Below are positions 1 to 8,800 of a stretch of DNA of 64,000 nt, one piece after another (positions within the stretch are counted from its first letter, which is position 1; each line of letters opens with the position of its first letter). The DNA comes from Plutella xylostella (lineage: Eukaryota > Arthropoda > Insecta > Lepidoptera > Plutellidae). Under the pieces are notes generated by a model. The model was not told where the DNA came from and ran no database searches. It worked only from the letters and a program-made list of their open reading frames with translations. The stretch lies in NCBI RefSeq assembly GCF_932276165.1, contig NC_063984.1, forward strand, positions 3,665,501-3,729,500, read 5' to 3'. The position numbers were made by a program, and so were the translations under genes.

Positions 1-1
1 G

Positions 2-1240
2 TGTGAGTGGGCTGAAATGGAAATTAGGCATGAAAACTATGAAGAGGCACTGAAGTTAATGCAAAAAGCCACAGTATTGCCCAGCAGAAAAGTGGCTTAC
101 CATGATGATACAGAGACTGTTCAAATGAGACTTTACAAATCATTGAAGGTATGGTCCATGTATGCAGATCTGGAAGAAAGTTTTGGAACATATAAATCTT
201 GCAAAGCTGTGTATGACCACATAATAGACTTGAAAATCGCCACACCACAGATAATTATCAACTATGGTCTCTTTTTAGAGGAACATAATTACTTTGAAGA
301 AGCTTTCAGAGCATATGAGAAAGGGATAGCTCTTTTTAAGTGGCCCAATGTTTACGACATATGGAATACTTACCTTACGAAATTCTTAAACAGATATAAT
401 GGAACTAAACTAGAAAGAGCCAGAGATTTATTTGAGCAGTGCCTAGAAAACTGCCCTCCTGAGTTTGCGAAATCGGTATTTTTACTGTATGCTAAACTAG
501 AAGAGGAACATGGTTTGGCCAGGCATGCCATGGCTGTGTATGAGCGTGCAACTACTTCTGTTCTCCCAGAAGAAATGTTTGATATGTTCAACATTTACAT
601 AAAGAAGGCCGCGGAAATATATGGGGTCCCGAAGACACGTCAAATATACGAAAAAGCGATAGAATCTTTATCAGAGGAGAAAGCACGTGAGATGTGCTTA
701 CGATTCTCAGAAATGGAAACGCGGCTTGGGGAGGTGGATCGCGCTCGTGCTATTTACGCCCACTGCAGTCAAATGTGTGACCCGAGGATCACTGCAGAGT
801 TCTGGAACACTTGGAAAGAATTTGAAGTTAAACATGGAAATGAAGATACAATGCGCGAAATGTTGAGAATCAAGAGAAGTGTCCAAGCCACATACAACAC
901 TCAAGTGAACATGATGTCTGCTCAGATGCTGAGCTCTGCAGCCCAAGCTGCTGGTACTGTTTCAGATCTTGCCCCAGGAATGAAGGATGGCATGAGAATG
1001 TTGGAGGCCAAAGCAGCAGAAATGGCTGTACTTAACAAAGGTAACATCCTCTTTGTACGAGGAGAAACTCAAGGGCTTAAAGAAGCAGACAAGGTGGTTA
1101 ATCCAGATGAGATTGACATTGATGAAGATGACGATGAAGGCTCTGCAAATAGTGAAGAAGATGAGCCAGTACAGAAAAAAACTATACCAGCAGCCGTTTT
1201 TGGTGGCTTAGCTCCCAGTACCAGCCAAGATAGTGATTAG
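2..1240 (+). CDS. SYF1: Pre-mRNA-splicing factor SYF1/XAB2, C-terminal part (5' end outside window)
   Basis: SYF1 (XAB2 in mammals) is a scaffold of the Prp19-associated/NineTeen complex of the spliceosome and is also linked to transcription-coupled repair. The frame is open from base 2, upstream of the first Met at 17 (C-E-W-A-E-M-E-I), so the window enters in the middle of the gene. About 412 residues are present, against roughly 850 for the family. They are tandem HAT/TPR-like helical repeats with the typical W..Y..FE and RARAIYE-type spacing, for example KVWSMYADLEESFGTYKSCK, ARDLFEQCLENCP and RQIYEKAIESL. An acidic tail (IDEDDDEGSANSEEDEP) and a short conserved C-terminus (AAVFGGLAPS) follow. 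The visible part has no intron, and TAG is at 1238-1240. Nothing is broken. The family call is firm. Confidence 0.93.
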   Translation, partial: CEWAEMEIRHENYEEALKLMQKATVLPSRKVAYHDDTETVQMRLYKSLKVWSMYADLEESFGTYKSCKAVYDHIIDLKIATPQIIINYGLFLEEHNYFEEAFRAYEKGIALFKWPNVYDIWNTYLTKFLNRYNGTKLERARDLFEQCLENCPPEFAKSVFLLYAKLEEEHGLARHAMAVYERATTSVLPEEMFDMFNIYIKKAAEIYGVPKTRQIYEKAIESLSEEKAREMCLRFSEMETRLGEVDRARAIYAHCSQMCDPRITAEFWNTWKEFEVKHGNEDTMREMLRIKRSVQATYNTQVNMMSAQMLSSAAQAAGTVSDLAPGMKDGMRMLEAKAAEMAVLNKGNILFVRGETQGLKEADKVVNPDEIDIDEDDDEGSANSEEDEPVQKKTIPAAVFGGLAPSTSQDSD

Positions 1241-1289
1241 ACTTAGACTATAAGGAAACTTATTGGTACTGAAAATTTGTAAGTAAACT

Positions 1290-1295
1290 AATAAA
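1290..1295 (+). terminator. Poly(A) signal of SYF1
   Basis: AATAAA lies 50 bp after the SYF1 stop codon and is the first canonical hexamer in the 3' UTR. Its position suits cleavage near 1310-1320. This is positional inference only. Confidence 0.6.
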
Positions 1296-1584
1296 TTAAT
1301 TTAAGGAGAACTGTATTCACATTTTATACACCTAATTAGTCGAACATTTACATAAACTTTTTAGAAGTATAGAGGTGATTGAGTTAAATCACAGATCATA
1401 TTTTAATAATTAATTATGATTACAATTTACAATAGGCTGGCACTTAAGCCCATTATGTAGCATTATAACGATGAATACCTACAAATTATATTTATTGGTA
1501 CTTTACATATAACACACCATATTAATCATACGTTTTACTTTACAGAAAATCTTATAACATATGCACATTAAATCAGAATCAGAT

Positions 1585-1590
1585 TTTATT
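1585..1590 (-). terminator. Poly(A) signal of FBXO42
   Basis: The plus strand reads TTTATT, which is AATAAA on the minus strand, about 70 bp beyond the FBXO42 stop. It is the closest canonical hexamer downstream of that gene. Confidence 0.55.
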
Positions 1591-1660
1591 CATTAAAATA
1601 ATGAAAACAAGTAATAATTAACATTCAGTTATATTAATTCTAAAGATAACACATATAGCC

Positions 1661-2125
1661 TCAGATTGTATTTCTTGGAGTTGTAATGAAATGCAATGAA
1701 TTAGAATAGAGATCTTGATGTGACCCATAGTTATTTAATATATTAATATCATTATGAACACCTCCAAACATGATAAGTTCACCATTTCCTTTCACCAATG
1801 AGTACATTACAAGTTCTTCAGGTGCCCCTCTCATTTCACCAAGTCGAGGGCACAACCATGACACGTAATTTAAAGATTGTCCATCTATTACTGAAGCTAT
1901 GTCTAGTACATGCATTGTCAATGTGTTACGTTTGAGTTTCTTAACAGCTGGCTGTTGAGGAGCCTCTACCGGTGCCGGCTCAGGTTCCTGTTGGTTATCT
2001 AAAGCAATTTGTCTTTGATTGATGAGATCATTTTCTGGTGCACCATTAGGCGGATCACAGGCAAAAGCTGCCATTCTGTACTTATTAGCTTCCTGTAGCT
2101 GTCGGACTATCTTCATCCCATTGTT
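1661..2125 (-). CDS. FBXO42: FBXO42 coding exon 3 (C-terminus)
   Basis: The acceptor is TATTTCTAG|AACAATGGG and the exon is read in phase 0 to the stop at 1661-1663. It encodes 154 residues with a Pro/Glu-rich patch and the final GELIMFGGV strand. Confidence 0.88.
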   Translation of the reverse strand, partial: NNGMKIVRQLQEANKYRMAAFACDPPNGAPENDLINQRQIALDNQQEPEPAPVEAPQQPAVKKLKRNTLTMHVLDIASVIDGQSLNYVSWLCPRLGEMRGAPEELVMYSLVKGNGELIMFGGVHNDINILNNYGSHQDLYSNSLHFITTPRNTI

Positions 2126-3669
2126 CTAGAAATATAATAAAAATAAATTAGATTGCAGTTAAGTAAAGAAATAATTGAAAGAACATGATAAAAATAAGTA
2201 ATAGTTAAGTACCTTGGCCACATGTTGTTTATGTCTTCTTATAGCTAGCTCTCTGCTGCCCAACTCTAGTAAACCTTGCTTTGTTTCTGGTGCTTTACTT
2301 GAGTTGGCTTCTGGACTTGTGTTTTCATTAGAAGGTTTACTACTATTCAGTAATGGACCTCCTTCTTTGTGACTTGGACCTGCCACTGGTTCATTAGATG
2401 GGCTTGGGTCATCCGGTCTACCAGCTGGTTGCCTTGGCAAGATACCTCTTTTGCCATTAACATTTTGATCTCTATCAAGTGGTCTTCTCAAGCTTTGTTC
2501 AACTCTGGCAGCTACTGGAGCCCCCTGTGGTCTGCCCACAAGCCGCACAGCTGATGTAACTAATGGTTTTGCGCAGTTCCAACCACTTCTACTCCTACTT
2601 AAGCTCACAACCTTGTCTCCTACACGACATGCTGGATTACACCATATATTTGAAGCAGCCCATTCTTTATTCCTGACTGCTAGTTCTTTCCATGTCCAAG
2701 TTGGGCCTTTCATTGTTAGTATCCAACAATCACTGTACACAAATCTGTTATGTAGAGTCTGAGCTCCTCCTAACAGCATTAACCTGTCAGCATCGAGAGA
2801 AACCAGGGACTGAGCATAGCGGGGGGAAGGTCTGGGTTTAGTGGTGGCTTGTTTCTTCCAATTAAGACTGTCCAGATCTAAAACCCATACATCATTGGAG
2901 CACTGAATCTGCTGAGCTGTAGATTTGACCAAACCTCCAAATACAATCATCTCATTTCCCCTCACACAGGCGGAGTGGCCGGCCATGGCTTGTGGGCTGT
3001 TGGTTGCACAAACCAATATCCATCTGTTTGTTGTTACATTATAAAAATGTATATCATTAAACATTGTAACTGTTTGATAATACTGTGATGGAGATGGATA
3101 TGTCCAGCCACCAAATAGAATTAAATTGTCTTTATAACCAACCATGGAAGTGTATGCCTTTGGGACTGGGTAAGTTCCTGTAGCCAAAGGTCGCACCCAT
3201 TGACGCTTGGAAAGGTCAAAACGCCAGAGATCATTAAATGCAGTAGCATTAGTAGTGCATCCACCAAACACATACATAGAGTTGTCTAAGACACAAGCAG
3301 CATGTGAAAATCTTTTTGTAATCGCTGGTGCCATATCCACTGGGGTTATATTTGTCCATATAACTTTAAACTCTCCAATTGCTTTTATAAGTGTGATTGT
3401 CGTCTTCCGCATAACATCTGTAATACAGAAAAATATCAATTAAGTAAAGCAAACTGCAATGCAATTTAAAGTAATGTTGATGCAATATCCTTAGACTATA
3501 GATATTTACTTTGTGAACAATTGTACCACCGTTTACACACAAACATGCAATTCTGTAGGTCGTCGTAGGGAGGTAGAAATCCCAATATAAATTCCAGCAC
3601 TTCATCTGGTACATCGTCAATGGTAATTCCCAACGTTTGTGATTGCAGTGTTTGGTCTATTATCTCCAT
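1661..3669 (-). CDS. FBXO42: F-box only protein 42 (F-box plus Kelch repeats), three-exon spliced CDS, 609 aa
   Basis: FBXO42 is a substrate adaptor of SCF ubiquitin ligases; the mammalian protein is linked to p53 turnover. Coding exons are 3669-3510, 3417-2213 and 2125-1661, with consensus GT-AG junctions that keep one frame (160+1205+465 nt). Residues about 17-53 form an F-box (DVPDEVLEFILGFLPPYDDL, then VCKRWY). Residues about 85-300 are Kelch blades with GG pairs after hydrophobic strands, for example SHAACVLDNSMYVFGGC and GHSACVRGNEMIVFGGL. A low-complexity Ser/Pro/Asn-rich linker follows. The C-terminal exon restores a Kelch-like strand (GELIMFGGV), as FBXO42 proteins do. The start is the first ATG before the F-box. 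The mammalian protein is about 717 aa; the difference lies in the linker. The gene is convergent with SYF1 and divergent from mitoguardin. No damage is seen. Confidence 0.9.
2213..3417 (-). CDS. FBXO42: FBXO42 coding exon 2 (Kelch repeats)
   Basis: The acceptor is TGTATTACAG|ATGTTATG and the donor CCAAG|GTACTT. The exon carries all Kelch blades and the Ser/Pro-rich linker, and ends in phase 0. Confidence 0.9.
3510..3669 (-). CDS. FBXO42: FBXO42 coding exon 1
   Basis: The exon encodes residues 1-53 and the F-box. ATG is at 3669-3667 and the donor is AAA|GTAAATATC. It ends in phase 1, joining exon 2 as Asn54. Confidence 0.88.
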
Positions 3670-4492
3670 ATTCACAACAATATATTTAAATTTATTGAGT
3701 GAATAAAAGCAAGTTGTTTTTTCAGAATTGAAACTGGAGAAAAAAAGAAAATATTTATTTATTTCTATTGAATTGAAGCAAACTTCAAGCTTTTTTGCAA
3801 TTTTTAGCTGTCATGTGTCAAAATCGGATTGACAATTCAATTTGTCAAGCAGCAACAGAGTCACGGTCACATCATCCCTCAGAATAAACCTTCTATAACC
3901 AAGGCATGAACCATCGAATAAACAACGACAGCAAAGCCTTCGACGAGATGAGATCATGCCACCGATTACCACGGGTTCCTAAGAATAGAATAGAATAAAT
4001 CTTTATTCAAGAAAAACAACTTATGATAAGTACATCTTCTTCTCTTCTTGTAGTGCCTCTCCACTACTGGAGGTTGGCGGTCAGCTCTGCATACTCCTCT
4101 CTATTCTTCGCCAAGCGCATCAGCTGTACGCTGGCCACTCCCGTCCATTCTCTTAGTATTAGATAAGTAATTACATACATAATCAAAGGTACATACATCC
4201 CACAAAACCAAATGTTGATATGGATTTACTGTGGGTGTGTGACGAGACATTCTCTATCAGCCTGACTCTGGCGCATGGTTCAGGAAGGCTCAGAACTATG
4301 ATATCTTGATAACCGGAACTCGCATCACTTCAAAGATGGTGGTGGACGGGATTTGCTTGTACAAATTAAATTTATTATTATTCTGATATTTTATTAACAG
4401 ACTGTGTTTCATATTCTTTTCTATGGACACTCTTGAAATGTATGGAAATGTGTTGTCTGTAAATGTGTTCTGTGGTCTGTGTCTGTCTTGAA
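3670..4492. other. Intergenic: FBXO42 5' region and LINE remnants
   Basis: The first 250 bp or so are the presumed 5' UTR and promoter of FBXO42, which reads leftward. From about 3984, (AGAAT)n then AATAAATCTTTATTCAAG is the 3' end of a minus-strand LINE. A further stretch at about 4040-4160, containing CTCTCCACTACTGGAGGTTG, looks like a common lepidopteran interspersed repeat. No open frame is supportable. Confidence 0.45.
3984..4024 (-). mobile_element. LINE 3' terminus with pentanucleotide tail
   Basis: Read on the minus strand, the sequence is AATAAAGATTTATTCTATTC followed by further ATTCT units. This is the tail form seen in truncated lepidopteran non-LTR elements. The LINE at 27707-28622 has the same pentanucleotide tail. 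Confidence 0.45.
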
Positions 4493-5481
4493 CAGCGTTG
4501 CCAGAATGTTACAAAAGTAACATTTTACGTTACTTTTGACCCTCTTGTGTTACCTCCATGTTACACGACTCAATATGTTATATTTGTGTTACTTTCTAGA
4601 TTTTTTATTTATTTTTATTTATTTATTTTATTTATTTTATTCAGGAAACAAACAGTCACTTACTAATAATTTAACAAACTTTTTTGTAAATAGACCTGGA
4701 GTTCCATAAAAAGATACACTAATATTACATTAATTCACACTACATACCTACGTTTACACTTAAAGAATAATAATAAAAGTTTAAGTTTCTAGGAAATAAA
4801 AAAAATTAATGAAACGATTATTTATTTATTTTATTTATTTATACAAAACATTGTGTAACATAGTTAGGTTAGTTCCAAGAATTATACATTTTTTTTGTTT
4901 GTTACGTTGGCTTGTAAGTACTTGATTTTGTGAATTGACTAACGGTGTGAAAATCTTTCAACTTCGTCGTGCCGCATATTCACTCACTCGCGTGAGTCGA
5001 GTGTATTTCGCAATCTTCCATCCCGGTTTCTCGGCGTGCGAACAAGTGAGTCGAGTGAGGTTCACTCTAAGTTCTGTCTGACTAGCAGCGAATCGATCAG
5101 TCGATACTTTTTTCAAAGTAACTACCTAATACTATGTGTCGTTGTTTTTTTTTTTGTAATTTGCGTTGTGAGTTGTTAAGTAAATGTTGCATTCATTATT
5201 TTAATCCAATAAATGAGTACGTTTTTATGGAATCAGTCATTTAATAACGAGTCGTGTTTGCAACTGAAATAAGTTTTGACTGACAATGACTGTATGTTTT
5301 TTGATTTTTTTAATTTTATCGAATAGGACAGGAAAATTATTTTACTTTTTGTATAATAAACTGTCATAATAAGTATTTTGCCGGTTTCCATATTTAAAAA
5401 GGTCATGTTACTTTTCTCGGGAAAATGTTACTTTTTGATCTGATTCGTGTTATATTTGACTATCTGCCACTGGCAACACTG
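4493..5481. mobile_element. Non-autonomous hAT element (989 bp) with 8-bp target duplication
   Basis: The element begins CAGCGTTGCCAG and ends CTGGCAACACTG, so its terminal inverted repeats match at 11 of 12 bases. It is flanked on both sides by the identical octamer GTCTTGAA (4485-4492 and 5482-5489). An 8-bp duplication together with CAGTGTTGCCA-type ends is diagnostic of hAT transposons. Subterminal copies of TGTTACTTTT/AAAAGTAACA occur at both ends. There is no transposase open frame, so it depends on a transposase made elsewhere. It stops about 230 bp before the mitoguardin start codon. Confidence 0.85.
4579..4655. repeat. TTTAT-rich low-complexity tract
   Basis: A run of ATTTATTTTATTT-type units lies inside the hAT element. 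A second, shorter one is at about 4820-4845. Confidence 0.6.
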
Positions 5482-5714
5482 GTCTTGAAGACTTGACTTT
5501 GGAAACCGGGAATATTTAATTTAAACTTTTTAATGGGCAATTAAATAAATATAATTATATTTAAGTTAAGCCTGAAAATTGAATGAGAATGGTGTATTTT
5601 ATCTGCTCGAATTAGCTACTATTTCGTGTTCAGTGCTACTAAACAGAGGAGAAGTTTTGACAGCTAACCTAAGACACTCCAATAAATTGTAGATTTTGTT
5701 GTAAATAAATAACA
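5482..5714 (+). promoter_or_regulatory. Presumed mitoguardin promoter and 5' UTR
   Basis: This is the only non-repeat DNA between the hAT insertion and the start codon. An arthropod initiator match, TCAGTG, lies at 5630-5635 (putative +1 at 5632), about 83 bp before ATG. No TATA box is evident. An in-frame TAA at 5706-5708 just before ATG supports the chosen start. The TSS is inferred. Confidence 0.35.
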
Positions 5715-5813
5715 ATGCACCTTTTAATACAAGCCAGCCCTTTTCTGGACAAATTAAAGCATTTCCGTCATTCTGTGTCGTTTAATGAAATCCAGCTGAC
5801 AACGTCTCAAAAG
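5715..5813 (+). CDS. Miga: Miga coding exon 1
   Basis: The exon encodes residues 1-33, from MHLLIQASPFL. ATG is preceded by AACA and by an in-frame TAA. The donor is CAAAAG|GTAATT, phase 0. Confidence 0.85.
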
Positions 5814-8800
5814 GTAATTTTTCAATTCTAATATATTTCTGAAATTTGTTCAAAACAATATAATTATTTTAAACATGCAGATTATAATCATTTATAGGTG
5901 GTACTATGGAGCATTGGAGTGGTGGGTACAAGTGCAGCCGTGGTCGGCATACTTTCAAGATACTTAGCTCGGAAAAGGGCAAAGCCTATTCTAAATCCAA
6001 GAATCCAAAGAGCTATCAATAAGAGAATATCCAGAATGCGAAGTCCTAATGGGGGTAAACTTTTTTTTATAAATAATAATATTAAGTATACATTACTAGC
6101 TGTTGCCTACAGTCTTCCTCTCCAAATTTTAATGTTTATAATGTTAGTAAAATTGGTCTACAGTCATAAAGTTAAAAGCAAGGCTATGTCATCAAAATAT
6201 AAGCTATAGCTACCAGCCCCTCTTCCCCTCTCCCTCCCAATTATGTTCTAGTGTTGCAATATGTTTGTGATAATGTTAAATAAATAAATGTATTTACAAA
6301 TGTACAGTTTATATGTAGAAACATCATAATCAGCTCGTAAGGTACTGTTATTATAATGTAAGAAAGTAAGAAGTAAATTCATAGCTTTATGATAAGTAAA
6401 CATAAATTATGTAACATGTTTTTAAAAAAATATAAAATATTATAGGCATGGGGTCAGTGGCAAGCAGTGGAGGCAGAGGGAGTCCGTTGGGCTTCAGTGA
6501 GCGGTTGTCTATGGCATCGGGTTCTATTGGCTCTGGTGGAGGTGACGGAGCCCCGCCACTCTCACCCCAGCAGCTTGGTGTCATGGGTGAGTAACTGTTG
6601 ATTATTTCATTGTAACAGACTTTACAAATACAGGCTTCATGATTCTAATACTTTATTTTATTCAGGGATTTTAATATATTAAACTGAGAAGACAGAGCCA
6701 TCTATAGGCGAGTAGTGCCTCATTCATAAGAAGTTTTGTTCCTATTTACCTACCCTTTCTCTACGAATACGGTGAAGTCTTTTATTTTGTCTTCGCAAGG
6801 TTTTAGCTTATGTTGGTTTGAGCTACATCGCGGACTTAGGTTAGCCACTGAAAAAAAAATATGTATAAGGTGGGTTAAATAAATAATTTGTAAATGTTTG
6901 CCTAAGCAGGGTCACGTCAAAATTTTTGCAGCGCCATCTATTGCCGAGTAGCTGAACTGCGTAGTTCACGTGTATACCAAATAGTAGTATGCATATTAGT
7001 TCAATTCTTGAAACATAGATGGCGCTTTTTGTAGTTCTATGATAAGTTCAGGACAAAGTTATATTATCACATAGCTGTTCCCGCGCGCTTCGCTTCGCCT
7101 TAAAAAGTTTTCCCGTGGGAATTCTGGGATAAAAAGTATCCTATGTTCTTTCCCAGGGTCTAGACCGTATGTATACAAAATTTCATTCAAATCCGTTCAG
7201 TAGTTTTGGCGTGAAAGAGTAACAGACAGACAGACAGACACAGTTACTTCGCATTTATAATATTAGTTAGGATAGTAAATAATCAAGTTACTATCTTTTC
7301 TATTGCAAAGCCAAGGTGGAGGCTATGTTGGATTTAGATTCTTAATTATTTATTTCGTAGGGCTCAGCTTCGCACGCAATTCTGCTACGCAGCACGCTGG
7401 AATGACACCATAGATCCTTAGATACAGGGGCGTATTTAAAGATTGCGCGCCCTGGGCTCCTGTAGTTTTCCGCCCCATCAAGGAATGAAAGAAAACAAAA
7501 AAAACAGTCAGTGTAGAGTACGACCCACATATATATTATGTATAAGAACATTGTGGTGATAGATTTGCATATAGGTATAATGATATCTTCCGAACAAAAA
7601 AAACGGAGTGACCCTGGATAGATCCCTCACGTACAAAATCCACTGCCAAAACACCAAGAAGAAAGTCAGCTCCCGAAACAACCTTCGGCGACGGCTTACG
7701 TCTACCAGCTGCGGCGCCTATCCGCAAGTTCTACGAACAAGTAGCTTAGCACTCTGCTTCTCAGCTGCTGAATTTGCCTGCCCCATGTGGGCAAGATTCC
7801 CATTCCTCAGAGCCTGAAGACAAAAGTGATGAGGTATGGTGCAGAGACGTGGACACTGACGGTAGGACTGGTCCACCGATTTAAAGTCGCTCAGCGTGCT
7901 ATGGACAGAGCTATGTTTGGGGTTTCTCTGATGGATCGTATCAGAAATGAGGTTATCCGCCGTCAGAGGACTAAGGTTACCGACATAGCTGTCAAAATAT
8001 GCAAGCTGAAGTGGCATTGGGCTGGTCATATCTGCCGAAGAACCGATAACCGTTGGGGTAGACGAGTCGAGTGGAGACCACTAACAGGCAAACGCAGTGT
8101 AGGACGACCTCCTGCCCGCTGGACTGACGACCTTAGGCGGGTAGAGCCGGTAGTGGTTGGATGAGGAAGGCCGATGACCTAGTGTTATGGCACTCCTTGG
8201 GAGAGGTCTATGTCCGACAGTGGATGATTATTGACTGATGATGATGATGATATGGGCAAGATCAGTGCATGCATTGCATAGAAGTAGATTTTGCTCTTAA
8301 CGACACAGTTCGTATAGTAACGGGATGCCTCAAACCGACACAGCAAAGCGTTTTTAAATAGGGAGGTGTCCGTAACGGATGAAAACCCACAAAACGCAAG
8401 GCTAAGGCTCTGGGAGGATAAACAGCCCCAGGATCCTCTCCTACCTCTTGAGGAAAAACTTGCTCCCGGTAACAGTCTTCCCCGGCACATTTAGAAGACC
8501 CTAAATCGGTTGCGAGCAGAGGTAGGCTGCTGCAAGTACAATCTTTGCAAGTGGGGCTACACCGTTGGTACCAACCTATACGACTGTGGTACCAACCTAT
8601 GCGACTGTGGTACCACCCCCTGACTATTGTACTCTCCTGTCCCCTGTGCCCTTCCACCTGCACACGGGAAGACTTACTTCAGGCCAACCAGAATGCTATC
8701 AAAGTTGCTTCTTTTTGGTCTGGACAAATTTAATATTTCGCATGTTCACTGACACGAAAGAAGAAGAAGTGTAGAGTACCTACCGACCTACATATGTATA

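Larger units (their letters stand above)
1241..1660. other. Convergent 3' UTR interval between SYF1 and FBXO42
   Basis: This AT-rich stretch of about 420 bp contains no open frame. It holds the 3' UTRs of two tail-to-tail genes, with poly(A) signals facing each other at 1290 (+) and 1590 (-). Nothing else was recognised. Confidence 0.6.

Noticed and set aside
5898..6209. Mitoguardin exon 2 read as a 103-aa stand-alone gene
   Set aside because: The part after 6054 is intron 2 read-through. The GTAAAC donor and exon 3 continue the conserved protein.
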